Assembly (NCBI GenBank): GCA_963693365.1
Contig: CAVNZM010000004.1
Location: 13,516,001-13,580,000 of the forward strand
Reading direction: 5' to 3'
DNA: 64,000 nt
Origin: Amoebidium appalachense
Taxonomy: Eukaryota > Ichthyosporea
The notes under the pieces were generated by a model. That model saw only the letters and a list, made by a program, of their open reading frames with translations. It was not told the DNA's origin and made no database searches. How positions within the stretch are numbered: the first letter of the stretch is position 1; every line of letters begins with the position of its first letter. Below, one piece after another: positions 42,321 through 53,963 of this stretch. The position numbers and the translations under genes are program-made.

Positions 42321-43470
42321 ATTTGTTCGTTCGGGAATCAAGATGGACTCTTGTAATTTCTCCGTTGTATATAGAGCGCAAAGAGAGTGTTGAACATATA
42401 TTCTCATTTCGCAAAGCTTGAAGCAAGCAAGAAAATCACGTTTTTGATGACTGGCCAATTAATGTTTTGTTCAGTTTGGCCAATGGAATCACTGATTGGC
42501 GCGTACGTGATAATAAGCTAATCAGTGAGATCGGCTAATAATAGTTTGGGTAGCAAGGCCAGCCTGCCCAACCAAGACCCTTTTGCGAGTAACAATTGTG
42601 ATTTATTCTAATAGGCAATAAATATTAAAAAAGCATAATTTATTTATGTTTATTTATACTTTACGCGGACACAGACATTTGCTTGGAATTTTGTTTGGAA
42701 AGGGTCCTGTGAATCTGGTCTTCGAAAAGCGTTGCAGCCTTGAGTCACGGTGTATTGACCAACTAGATTGTACCAATGCCGATAAGCGCTTGCCTAGAGT
42801 ACCAGTGCCCGATCACGTTGACCCAACCATTATTCACCAATCACCGATTGGTTTTGTTGGCTGGCGCATTTACGTGATGACTGGCCAATGAAATTACTTA
42901 GTGACTGATAGCAGCACCGACCCTGGAGCGTTTTGACTGAGCAAGGAATAAGGGAAATCCTAAAAGAGGGTTGTATGTTTTATGACATATAAGGTTCTAT
43001 AAATAAACAACCATGCGCTTGGGATTTTGGTTGGAAAGCGTTTTGTATTTGCCCAATTTGAATCCGATGCTTCGATTTCGGTCAATCAGAATACCCTGAG
43101 CATCAGCGCCGCGAATCACGTGGGGCAAGAACCAACCCCTATGCACCAATCAAAACGCTTGCACGTAAAAAGGTCCGCGAATAAGATGTTGTGAAAGCGT
43201 ATATCCTTCGATGTTTTAAACTAGCGCTCGTTTTGTCCTGTATATTATATTTTTATTTCGTATATTCACCTTTTTTATACAGTTTACCTGTGAACCAAAC
43301 ACGATTAGAGATATATTCGCTAACAGCGCCAAAAGGTTCTGTTTTTCTTATGCTTGATTCTCGTAACATAAGATCGTATTTTGCGCAATGGCTTCACATA
43401 AATTATTGATGGCGGTTTTTTTATATCAGTTCACAGCGCTGTCATTTTCTACTTTTCTGATTCTTTTGTT
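42321..43470. other. CCAAT-rich spacer between the JmjC gene and the third coiled-coil gene
   Basis: No gene recognised. CCAAT/ATTGG motifs recur at about 42,450, 42,480, 42,497, 42,835, 42,848, 42,884, 43,083 and 43,146, often as TGGCCAAT or ACCAATCA. TTTATACTTTACGCG- and CTATAAATAAAC-like AT boxes lie between them. This looks like a promoter-dense or decayed promoter region. Confidence 0.5.
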
Positions 43471-43795
43471 CATGGCTGTGTTTGCACACGACGGTGTTTG
43501 CCTAGAGAAACGTAACACTCTCTTTTTTTTTTCTTTTTCTCTTGTTCACGACTGGGTTTGCACAGGACTGTGTTTGCGCAGAGAAACGTAACACTCTTTT
43601 TTTTTACTTTTTCCTTTGTTCACAACAGAGAACGTATTCGTAGCACTTTCTTTTTTTTTTCCTTTTTCCCTTGTTTTTTTTTTTTCCTTTTTCCCTTGTT
43701 CACGACTGGGTTTGCACACGACTGTGTTTGCGCAGAGAAACGTAAGACTTCCTTTCTTTTTTTCCCTTTGTTTATCCTTTTTTTTGTGAAAACTG
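43470..43795 (+). repeat. Degenerate ~75-bp repeat in the leader of the third coiled-coil gene
   Basis: GTTCACGACTGGGTTTGCAC, TGTGTTTGCGCAGAGAAACG and T-rich segments recur three to four times directly upstream of the start codon at 43,801. Similar units occur at 19,200-19,427. Confidence 0.75.
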
Positions 43796-43800
43796 TCACG

Positions 43801-45065
43801 ATGGATTATTCCCAGCAAGCTCCCGGGTCGGGGTCATACGAAACCAACATCAGCAAGTCCGCCGACCCCGTCACAACGCAAGCCCCCCCCCCATCCAACT
43901 CCCCCCCACACTCCGGCGGCGAAGTCCTCTCCCCATCCAACCCCCCCCACACTTCGGCGGGGAAGTCCCCCCCCCCATCCAACCCCCCCCACACTTCGGC
44001 GGGGAAGTCCCCCCCCCCATCCAACCCCCCCCCACACTCCGGCGACACTGCTCCCGTCGATCCAAAAATGTTCGAAGAGTACTTGGAGACTGTGTTGCAG
44101 TCGAAAGTAGACAGTGCCATTGCCTCTGCATTGGCAAAGGTCGGTACTGCGGCCACTGCACCCGCTGTCACCACCCCAACCACCGAATTGCAGGAGAAGC
44201 TGGAAGCCGCAGAGAAAGAATTACAAACGAAGGATCACGACATCCAAATCCTTAAGGGGGAAATTGCCGAGCTAAAATCGGCGGCGGCCAAACAAAAACA
44301 CCTTGCAGATGCAAAGGAACAGGTGTTATCGGCAAAGAATCGGGACCTCGAAGGGCAGCTTGTTGGAAAGGTGGCCGATATCCTGGAGCATCAGGCTGAA
44401 GGGGAAAGATACCGGGCCGAGATTACCAAGCTTCAGTCACACATTGCGACCATGAGGGAATCATACCGTAGAACAATCGACGAGAGCACACAGAAACTTC
44501 GTGATTGGAATGACCCCCAGCCCCTCCCCGACATTACCGTCCAACACGGTCTCGCCCCCCCCCTCCCCCCCCTGGTACGACCAATCAAAATCCCATCCCC
44601 ACCCTCCCCCCGCCCGGTACCACTCAGCCCAAAACCCCCCTCAACCTCCCCCTGCCCATTCTCCCCCTCCCCCCACCCGGTTTTTCCATGCCCGTACCCC
44701 CCTTCAATCCGTCCCTCACCACCGTTACCAGCACCCAATCCCACACTTTTGGGGCCTCCATGATGTCGAACCCCTCTGCATATTCCCAGGGTTCAAAGAG
44801 AGGGGTGTCAGATAATTCTTTTGGTGTGTACAAACGGCACCGCCAGGAAGAGACGTCATTTGAGACGGCAGTAGATGAGGAATTGGAGGACATGATGGCT
44901 TTGGGCGAGAAGGTCGAGGGGAAGAAAGGGAAAGAAAGTGGTCGAGCAAAGAAACCAAAACCGAGTCAGAAACCAGCCCCTGCCCGCAGTGGCAGGACAC
45001 GAGCAAAGCAAGTTTCAGATATACAGGTTATTCACGGGGACAGTGATGAAAACGATGAAGATTAG
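43801..45065 (+). CDS. Coiled-coil, Pro-rich, basic-acidic protein, ~421 aa (frame break in a C run)
   Basis: Starts MDYSQQAPGSGSYETN. It has three HTSAGKSPPPSNPP-type repeats (residues about 35-80), then a long coiled coil (about 125-240: LQEKLEAAEKELQTKDHDIQ and onward). A Pro-rich linker with PPPGTT repeats follows, then GVYKRHRQEE, and a lysine-rich then acidic tail ending DSDENDED. The frame changes within C9/C8 runs at 44,555-44,572. The assembly appears one base short there, since protein-like sequence continues seamlessly in the next frame. The layout matches the genes at 14,284 and 17,787: coiled coil, repeats, basic patch, acidic end. A nuclear scaffold or DNA-packing role is possible, but no family is recognised. 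Confidence 0.7.
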
Positions 45066-45394
45066 GTTGGGAGTGGTAAGGGGTGTGTTTTGATTTTGTT
45101 GTATGTGTCAGGGGCTGGGTATGGCCACAGGGGCTGGCTGATGTATTTTAATATATGACTGTTGATACTGGTAGCACCTTACGGTTTCTGTATTTATGTT
45201 AACGAGCATCTTATGGATCATAGCATGTAGGCATCTTTTTTTTTCTGGTTCTGGATGGTTTAGTATCTTGTGGTTATTATATATGTACAAGTCTTCTGGA
45301 TGGTTTAGTATCTTGTGGTTATTATATATGTACAAGTCTTGTTTTGCTGTTTTCAACCGATTAAATATCGATTGTATACAAAGAAGTCCAGGTC

Positions 45395-45542
45395 CCTTTT
45401 GGTACACACTTGCATGCACGTTCAAAGTCTCCCCCCCCCCCCCCCCCCCACACACACACACTCCCTCCCCATGCATGCATGCCCGTGTGGCACACAGTTT
45501 GTGTGCTTTCATAAGTCTATCGATGCATGCACGTTCAAAGTC

Positions 45543-45577
<35 letters not shown>

Positions 45578-46321
45578 CCACACTCCCTCCCCGTGCATGC
45601 ATGCCCGTGTGGCACACAGTTTGTGTGCTTTCATAAGTCTATTGCATGCACGTTCAAAGTCTCCCCCCCCCCCCCCCTCCCCCTCCCCACACTCCCTCCC
45701 CATGCATGCATGCCCGTGTGGCACACAGTTTGTGTGCTTTCATAAGTCTATCGATGCATGCACGTTCAAAGTCTCCCCCCCCCCCCCCCCCCCCCCCCCC
45801 TCCCCACACTCCCCTCCCCGTGCATGCATGCCCGTGTGGCACACAGTTTGTGTGCTTTCATAAGTCTATCGATGCATGCATGCCCGTGTGGCACACAGTT
45901 TGTGTGCTTTCATAAGTCTATTGCATGCACGTTCAAAGTCTCCCCCCCCACCCCCCCCCCCCCCCCCTCCCCCCCCCCCACCCCACACTCCCTCCCCATG
46001 CATGCATGCCCTTGTGGCACACAGTTTGTGTGCTTTCATAAGTCTATCGATGCATGCATGCCCGTGTGGCACACAGTTTGTGTGCTTTCATAAGTCTATT
46101 GCATGCACGTTCAAAGTCTCCCCCCCCCCCCCCCACCCCCCCCCCTCCCCCCCCCCCCCCCCCCCCCCCTCCCCCCCCCCCCACCCCACACTCCCTCCCC
46201 ATGCATGCATGCCCGTGTGGCACACAGTTTGTGTGCTTTCATAAGTCTATCGATGCATGCATGCCCGTGTGGCACACAGTTTGTGTGCTTTCATAAGTCT
46301 ATTGCATGCACGTTCAAAGTC

Positions 46322-46384
<63 letters not shown>

Positions 46385-46535
46385 ACCCCACACTCCCCCT
46401 CCCCATGCATGCATGCCCGTGTGGCACACAGTTTGTGTGCTTTCATAAGTCTATCGATGCATGCATGCCCGTGTGGCACACAGTTTGTGTGCTTTCATAA
46501 GTCTATTGCATGCACGTTCAAAGTCTCCCCCCCCC

Positions 46536-46587
<52 letters not shown>

Positions 46588-46737
46588 ACCCCACACTCCC
46601 TCCCCATGCATGCATGCCCGTGTGGCACACAGTTTGTGTGCTTTCATAAGTCTATCGATGCATGCATGCCCGTGTGGCACACAGTTTGTGTGCTTTCATA
46701 AGTCTATTGCATGCACGTTCAAAGTCTCCCCCCCCCC

Positions 46738-46782
<45 letters not shown>

Positions 46783-46858
46783 ACCCCACACTCCCTCCCC
46801 ATGCATGCATGCCCGTGTGGCACACAGTTTGTGTGCTTTCATAAGTCTATCGATGTAT
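45395..46858 (+). repeat. Tandem array with embedded C homopolymers of about 14 to over 50
   Basis: About eight units of GCATGCACGTTCAAAGTCTC, then a C run of variable length, then CACACTCCCTCCCCATGCAT plus CCCGTGTGGCACACAGTTTG and CTTTCATAAGTCTATCGATG. From about 45,870 the unit gains a second short block lacking the C run. Unit bodies are nearly identical while the C runs vary strongly. Confidence 0.95.
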
Positions 46859-46859
46859 A

Positions 46860-47277
46860 TTGCATGCACGTTTAAAGTATTTATTTCCCCTCTTTTTGCA
46901 CACACAGCTTTGCACACACAGCAACTGTCTTTTTATTGTATCCACTTTGGGTATGAAGCGCTGGCGCTGGGTTTGTCGTATACTCCACTTCGGGGCTTTT
47001 GTATGCAGCGCTTATTTCCCCTCTTTTTGCACACACAGCTTTGCACACACAGCAACTGTCTTTTTATTGTATCCACTTTGGGTATGAAGCGCTGGCGCTG
47101 GGTTTGTCGTATACTCCACTTCGGGGCTTTTGTATGCAGCGCTTATTTCCCCTCTTTTTGCACACACAGCTTTGCACACACAGCAACTGTCTTTTTATTG
47201 TATCATTTTGGGTATGAAGCGCTGGCGCTGGGTTTGTCGTATACTCCACTTCGGGTCTTTTTGTATGCAGCGCTGGC
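46860..47277 (+). repeat. 131-bp tandem repeat, 3 copies
   Basis: Units of TTATTTCCCCTCTTTTTGCA plus CACACAGCAACTGTCTTTTT and GAAGCGCTGGCGCTGGGTTT, nearly identical. The last ends 20 bases before the stop of the two-TM gene. Confidence 0.93.
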
Positions 47278-47297
47278 GCGGTGACACGTCAATCGGA

Positions 47298-47618
47298 TTA
47301 AAAGTCCGAGTGACTTGTTTGTCTCAGAGCGGTGTCGTACTCCGCAGCACCCGTCTTCTTATTGAAATAGTATATGACTGCATACATCAATGGTGTAACC
47401 AATAAACATGTGAGGACAATAGCAGCGCTGACGTACACCAGATACATTTTGTTCACTTTCTCTCTAGCATTCGGTTCGGACTTCATTAAATTGTACCAGT
47501 GTATATTTGCAACGACACTGCATATAGATATCACATAAAGAATGCCTGTGGTGACCGTGCTGTCGAACATGTACGTGTACCTCACAAAACTTTCAGTATC
47601 CGACGTGTTACACCCCAA
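47298..47618 (-). CDS. Two-TM membrane protein, 106 aa (unknown)
   Basis: Starts MGCNTSDTESFVRYTYMF. The MG-C start would permit N-terminal acylation if the initiator Met is removed. Two hydrophobic segments follow, about residues 22-40 (VTTGILYVISICSVVANI) and 65-88 (VYVSAAIVLTCLLVTPLMYA), separated by a charged loop (KSEPNAREKVNK). The tail is basic then polar. No introns and no recognised family. It lies in opposite orientation to the next gene, with a short shared upstream region. Confidence 0.65.
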   Translation of the reverse strand: MGCNTSDTESFVRYTYMFDSTVTTGILYVISICSVVANIHWYNLMKSEPNAREKVNKMYLVYVSAAIVLTCLLVTPLMYAVIYYFNKKTGAAEYDTALRQTSHSDF

Positions 47619-47874
47619 AAGTGACCTCTCTGAGATCTTGCCTGTGGTACAAACTCTTGATGCCGTGTTGCTCTTGTGTTTTACCAGTACCCCTCTCTCC
47701 AGATGCCGAATTTAGATTGGAATTCGTGAATACACCCATGTGATTGGTCAGTGGTTTGGCACCAAGAGATTGATTGATATGCCATCAACCAGTCAACAAA
47801 AAGTACTCGCTTTTACTTTTTGTCTCGCTTCACCCCAATCCAAGAACAGTGCACACCAAAACAAAACACTAGAA

Positions 47875-48357
47875 ATGGGAGACGCACTTTTGCGCCCCGA
47901 TTCGGTTGACCCCGAACGATGCCCTGCATTTGCACCCTCAAAAAAAGCCCAGTGCAAAAACAAAAAGAAAACATGCCCACACCACAAGGACGGCTTCAAG
48001 CCCTGGGTATGCTTTGCCCCTGCCACCGGTGTCCTCCTCTACAGCGACAACACCATCAACATCCTCCACCCCCACAAGGCCGGGGACTATGCTCATGCAA
48101 ACCTCCTGCTGGACGACCTCCTGGCCGCCTTTACAGTCGCAGAAATGCAGCGCCCTCGCACCGAGCGCACCGGGGTACCCGCGCTGACTGTGTCCACTCC
48201 GGATCCACCCATGGGTGCACCACAGCCACCGGTTGCAGCTGCAGCGGTGGGTGTGGGCAGGGAAAATGGGTACTGCCAGGGCAAAACCAAGGCTGGCAAT
48301 CCCTGCAAAAACAGGGTGAAATCTACGACCCATTGCCATAAGCACAAGCCCAAATAA
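47875..48357 (+). CDS. Double Cys/His-motif protein, 160 aa, abutting the right TIR
   Basis: Starts MGDALLRPDSVDPERCPAF. An upstream in-frame ATG at 47,740 exists, but 47,875 is the start nearest the first motif. Two similar zinc-type motifs stand near the two ends: CPAFAPSKKAQCKNKKKTCP followed by HH, and CQGKTKAGNPCKNRVKSTTH followed by CHKH. Both follow C-x(8-11)-C-K-N-x-C-x2-H, resembling the short DUF5763-like motif known from bacteria and large DNA viruses. That family assignment is from memory and tentative. The stop codon is two bases from the inner edge of the right inverted repeat and overlaps an AATAAA signal. A GATTGG box is at about 47,742. A DNA-binding role at the element end is possible. 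Confidence 0.72.
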   Translation: MGDALLRPDSVDPERCPAFAPSKKAQCKNKKKTCPHHKDGFKPWVCFAPATGVLLYSDNTINILHPHKAGDYAHANLLLDDLLAAFTVAEMQRPRTERTGVPALTVSTPDPPMGAPQPPVAAAAVGVGRENGYCQGKTKAGNPCKNRVKSTTHCHKHKPK

Positions 48358-48359
48358 AA

Positions 48360-48878
48360 TAACCACCCACACACCCACACGTGCCAACATACACTATCCT
48401 CCCCGTGAGTGGCATGCCAGTCTCCCCAGCCCCCCTGCCCCCCAGCCCCCCTGCCCCCCCTGCCCCCCTGCTCCCCTGCTCCCCTGCCCCCCTGCTCCCC
48501 TGCCACATGCACACCCACACACTGGGTGCCCCCCCTGCTCCCCTGCCTCCCGGAACCAGGCCCCAGTGAGTGCTCACGTGCCTCCCCCTGCTCCCCTGCT
48601 CCCCTGCCTCCCGGAACCACGCCCCGGCGCAGTGGCAGCTATTTTTAGATATAGAGATTCAATGGCCACATGGCCAGATGGCCAGATCATTTTGCTCACC
48701 GTTTTATCCCGTTTTATCCACCTTTTTCCACACACTGAATTTGACCTGGCCATCTGGCCATCTGGGTAGAGACCGTTTTCTGTTCTGATATTGGAGAACT
48801 GTCTGATAGTGATAGCAAATGTCATTCGAAGAACAATCGGGAAACCCCGTGGTGTGACAACCAATCAGAATGAAGCAA
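48360..48878 (-). repeat. Right terminal inverted repeat
   Basis: Reverse complement of 12,116-12,630. The differences I can see are single substitutions (for example CGGGAT versus CGGAAT in the GATAAAACGG segment, and CCATTG versus CCATGG) plus a small change in the G-rich units. Confidence 0.93.
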
Positions 48879-49669
48879 GCAACGCTTGCCTTTGCCTTTT
48901 TTGGCTACTGAGGTTTCTTGATTGGGTAATTTGTATCATCAATAGTGAAGCTATTTCGATTGGCTCTTCGAATCATCGCCTCATTGGGTGGAAATACACC
49001 AATTATCTTTCAAGAAAGCATAATTGTTATGTATTCCACAGAGTCTGTCTGGCGCTGAATCTTGACTGCAACCAATAAAAGCTGCAGCCGAGAGAAGCCT
49101 TGATCAGTCTTCCCTCACTCAGCGCCACCTATACCCAACCCATCCCGCCCGCGTCTTCCTTTTTGCTCTCACTCAGTTTCTGTTAGCTTGCACTCACGAT
49201 CGGCACTTAGATTTAGGGTAGTACTGCCTTGTGAGTGCAGGCTTTCATCTTTATCGATCTCTTTGCGATTGACTGGCAACTGATTTGCCGATCCCAGAGC
49301 CGATCTCAGCCGATCTCAGTTGTCAGAGCTCAAATAAAGTTGAAAGCATTTGGATTCTCAGAAGCCAATCGTTGGAATGTGTCGGCCCAGACCTGGCTGC
49401 GCTGAGCGCAGCAGGCTGCTGGCCGCGCCCGGCCGGCGGCAGGCTGACCGAGTCAGTGCTTGTAGCTCACAGTGAGTCTCGGTTCCGCATGAGGGATGAT
49501 GCTGTCACCAGGATCCTGATGTTATGTGCGTTAGCAAGATGACCCTAAGGTAGTCTATGCATTTTATAGAAGGCATAGGCTCTAGACTGCTGTCCTTGCC
49601 GTCTGCTTTGTTAGGATCTTTTGGGAGTGCACCGAACGTTAACCACTTGAATTCAATCTCGTGGGGACG
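48879..49669 (+). promoter_or_regulatory. Upstream region of the phosphodiesterase gene
   Basis: CTTGATTGGG (about 48,920), CGATTGGCTC (about 48,958), CTCATTGGGTGG (about 48,979) and AACCAATAAAAGC (about 49,069) form a CCAAT-box series with a combined TATA-like AATAAAAGC. A GC-rich stretch lies at 49,385-49,450. No other gene seen. Confidence 0.5.
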
Positions 49670-51264
49670 ATGGCAAGTTGTAAATCATTGGGCCAGACCA
49701 AGGGCTGGGCTTTTCAAGCCCTAGCACTATGTGGTATAGTATGTGCAGTTAGAGCAGTGCCTGTAAAACTAGGTGCTACCACTAAACAGTTTCTTGTTCT
49801 CTCGGACTTTCACTTGGATCCTTATTACAACACTGCCCAGGCATATGGGAGCTGTAAGGGGAACAGTCAGAGTTATGGTGCATACACGTGTGACTCGCCC
49901 ATGGCACTTGTAGACAGAACAGTTCAGGTGGCTAAGATAGTGCTGCCTGATCCAACCTTTATTGCCGTGACGGGGGACTACGTGCGGCATTATGCTGACT
50001 ACATGCCGGGCAAAGCAAACGACATCCTGTCTGCTGTCAAGAATGTTACCGATGCCATCAGTCGCCACTATCCAGAGGTAGGGGTGGTTTCTTTCCGGTC
50101 TGAGCAGGCTTTTTGCCCATAGAGGTGTTTGGCTACAACGCGAATTGCCTTTGATGTGGGACTTGCTGTCTAGTCTTGACACGTGTGCTTGTTTGGTGTT
50201 TCCCATAGACATTGGAGCAGAGACACCCACGAACGTTCAGACACCCAATCCCACACCACACAAACATCCACAGAGATCCATACTGCACCCGTACGTCTAC
50301 CCACCAACGCACAAACAACCTATATATCACGTGGATACGCACGCACATATGCGCATGTACTCACACACAATACACACACACACACACACACACACACACG
50401 TACACAGAAACATTCACAAGGAGAATACATTTTTGGTGCTTCTTCACTCACGTCACTTCTAGCCAGATGTTTCTGCATATGGAGGCGTGTGGTACTCGAT
50501 CTGTCACATACGGTGTAAGACTGCCCTAAGCTTATTCCCGGTTTATCCCCAGTCATCGTAACGGCCATGATGAACTGACAAGTTCTCTAGGTGGTGCAAA
50601 ATCACGGTTTGGAAAACCTTCTGGGCAACGATGACTTCGAGCACAACTACTACATCGGTATCCAGACGGGAGATCCATGGGCGGGGCCACCAAACGCCTA
50701 CCTGACCCGCATGGCACAGCAAATATGGAACGACACCATGCTAGAGCCACGCATAACGTATTTCCCCTCCCCACTTTCTAAAAATGCAAATGCACAAGTC
50801 GCAAACATCCGATTTTCTTGTTATCCTTCATAAGCACCTCCGGCTTCTCCCCCCTTCTTCCTCCCACCTTTCTTGCTGTGCACACAAAAAAAAAAGGGGG
50901 AGGGGGGGGGGACACACCCCCATGGTGGCGGCCAACAAAAACCGGCTATAATTTCTGTATTAGATCCCCCCCCCCCCCCCCCCCCCCCCTCTCCCACCCC
51001 CTCGTCCTACTCTACACTTTCTGAGCCTTCCCTCCCTCCCTCCCCCCCCCCCCCCCCCCCCCCCCCCCCCGCCCCTCCCATCCCCTGGGATCCTTTTTTC
51101 GGTTCATACCCTACGGGATGGTGTTTCCTTCTGTGGTGTTTTTCCCTTTGAGCAATCCAGCACTCTCCTCTTCCTGGTTTCGACTGTGTCCAGCCTTGGC
51201 CCATTTCTGCAGTTGTGGGTTTCCCAGGCCTCCACTGTAACCCAGGTTCCCGCTTTGTTTGTCC

Positions 51265-51309
<45 letters not shown>

Positions 51310-52386
51310 AAGAAAAGAAAAAGAAAAGGAAAGATATTTACACTAGGACAACAGGCTGAATCAGAAAACTTCATGTTTACCCTTCTTTTTTCTCACGTTT
51401 TCCTCGTTGTGACCACCCACAGAACGTTCCAACGAGGTGGTTTCTACTCCCACGAGGTTGACGATGGGCTCCTCCTGATTGCCCTCAATACCATTCCCTA
51501 CTCGACAAAACACTCCCCCGACACACGCTCCAATCCAGACCCTTTTGGCCAGTTTTCTTGGCTGGAATCTACACTTTCAGGAGCAAGAAAAAACGGAACA
51601 AAGGTGTATGTAATGGGCCACATCCCCCCAGGCCTGGACAGTTATGCACTGGAGCCGATGTGGGTGGAGACATATGCTGAGCGGTACAGGAAGATTATTG
51701 GCGACTATTCGGACGTGGTGCTTGCTCAGTTCTTTGCACACCTGCACGGGGATGAGTTCCGCACGTTTCCAGAAGGTATGTGTTGCTTATATGACATGAT
51801 AATACTGCTGTCCGTTGTTACATTTTCCGTTTGCTTTGTGCCACTTGCCATATGCACCCACTTAGAAGAAGTCTCGTATACGCATGCATATGAGCAACAA
51901 TTTACTGAACTTCTGTGTGTTTTTGAAGGGGGGAAAGGGGAGGGAGGGGGGGGGGGGGGGGGGTGATCTGTATTTTTTCCATGTGCGTCGCTTTCCTTCT
52001 CATTATTTGCAGGCTTCCACTTTGCTCTCCAATATCCTATCCCCCCCCCCCCCCCCCCCCCCTTTCCCCCCTTCACAAACACACACTAACGCTTACACAC
52101 ACATTCATTCATGCAGATGTTCATACTCACACATGCACACACCACACGTAAACAATCATACCCAACTTTTTTTAAAAACTGCCAATCTACTGCCAACCCC
52201 ACGCACACAACTACCGCTCTCCACAGCGTGTGCACTATTACTCTGTTAATTTCTTGTTCTTTCTCACGGTTGTGCTTCTTATGCGGTAATCTTCGACCCG
52301 ACCAGTAACTTCTTTACACACCCCATACCACTCATGCACGGACATACACACACACGCGCGCGTACACACACACACACACACTCTCA

Positions 52387-52425
<39 letters not shown>

Positions 52426-53008
52426 ACACGTACACGTACACACACACACACGCACGCACACACACACACAACCCACAACCCACAACCCACAACCACGTGC
52501 GTACATGCGCGCTCACACAACAGGAGAACTTTCATAACACACTTTAACCTCCAGACTCACTCACACACAACACACACACCTTCCCCTCGGCCCCCCTCCT
52601 ACTCACAGGCACTGCCGCCTTTGGTTCGGCCTCACCGCTCTTCATCACGAGCTCCGTGTCTCCCGTCTACACAAACAACCCCTCCTTCCGCACCGTCACC
52701 TACGACCCAGCCACCAAGAAACTAACAAACTACGCTGTGTATGCCGTCGACCTATCGACCCTGGGCACAGGACATGAACAGTGGCTGGGGGAGTATAAAG
52801 CCGTGGAATATTTCGGGCTATCATCATTGGATAACGCCTCTTTCCGGAATTTGGCCAAGAGCTTTCTGGCTGACGATGCGGCTTGGGATAAGTTTAGAGA
52901 GGTGGGTCGTGTGCTCCCTTCTGTCTGAGGCAAGACAAACTATATATATATGCCACCCACTTTGTTGTTTGTTCACACATCCCCTCCCCCCCCCCCCCTC
53001 CCCCCCCT

Positions 53009-53040
<32 letters not shown>

Positions 53041-53347
53041 CCACCCCCACACACACACACACACACTTTCCCCATTTGGAACCCTTTTAGCCTAGCTAAC
53101 ATTAAAACACCTGATAGAATTTTTTTTAGTGATCCAACTATGGCAGTTGTGTTCTCTGAGCCTCATGTCGTTTTCTCGCTCAGAGTTCCCAAACGTCCAA
53201 ATTGACTTCCAATGGGCCGTCTTGTGCCTTGCACCAGTTTTGTATATTCTAAATCATGCCCCCCCTCCTTCTTTTTCGTTTTTTGTACTAACAGTTCTGC
53301 TTGATTTGTTTTCACCCCTAGTGCATTGCCCTCCCTTCCCCCCCCCC

Positions 53348-53389
<42 letters not shown>

Positions 53390-53963
53390 TCGCCCCCCCC
53401 CCCCCCGTCCCCGTCCGTTCCTCCGCCCCTGTCTCACTGGCTCCTGGTTTCCAATGAATCCCAGTACTGGTGCTCTCTCACATGTCTCCATTATGCTGTT
53501 TGTGGGGAGCTTGACTTTTTGCCCCCCCCCCCCCCCCCCCCCTTTTCCCCCCCGACCGCGGCCGCCGCCGCCCCCGTGTCCACCTACCCTGGTATGACCA
53601 TCACCGCCACCCCCTCGCCCGGTCCTCCTGAGCCAATTGAGCTCATACAAATCACTGTCTTCCGACACAACCACCAACACTCAATACCTTCATCCCCCCT
53701 GGTTTACCGTTTCTACCATTCTGCCATACCCACTATTTGATACAGAGCCATTGTGCTGGATGTCTGTACACCCCTTGTTCAACTATTCTGCATGTGCTGA
53801 CCCTCCCCCTCCTCCCCTCCCTCCTCCTACCCAGGTTTACAAGGCCATGGTGCCGCAGCCTGCCTGTATGGGCAAGTGCCGGGTGCAGCAGGTGTGTGTG
53901 ATGCTCAGCTTCACACAGGCTGACTTCAACCACTGTGTGCAGATGAACGGCAACATCCTCTAA
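49670..53963 (+). CDS. Acid-sphingomyelinase-like phosphodiesterase, 5 exons
   Basis: Secreted or lysosomal metallophosphoesterase of the ASM/SMPDL3 family, cleaving phosphodiester substrates (sphingomyelin or nucleotides; this cannot be told from sequence). Exons 49670-50077, 50591-50757, 51423-51775, 52609-52901 and 53835-53963 give 449 residues with consistent phases. A hydrophobic signal peptide ([13 protein letters not shown]) precedes the mature chain. Metal-ligand motifs in order: SDFHLDPYY (DxH), VTGDYVRHY (GD), LGNDDFEHN (the GNHD position, with D for H), VMGHIPPG (GH) and FAHLHGDEF (HxH). A Cys-rich C-terminus ([11 protein letters not shown]) is typical. The ATG is within GGACGATGG. 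Slightly short for the family but complete. Confidence 0.9.
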
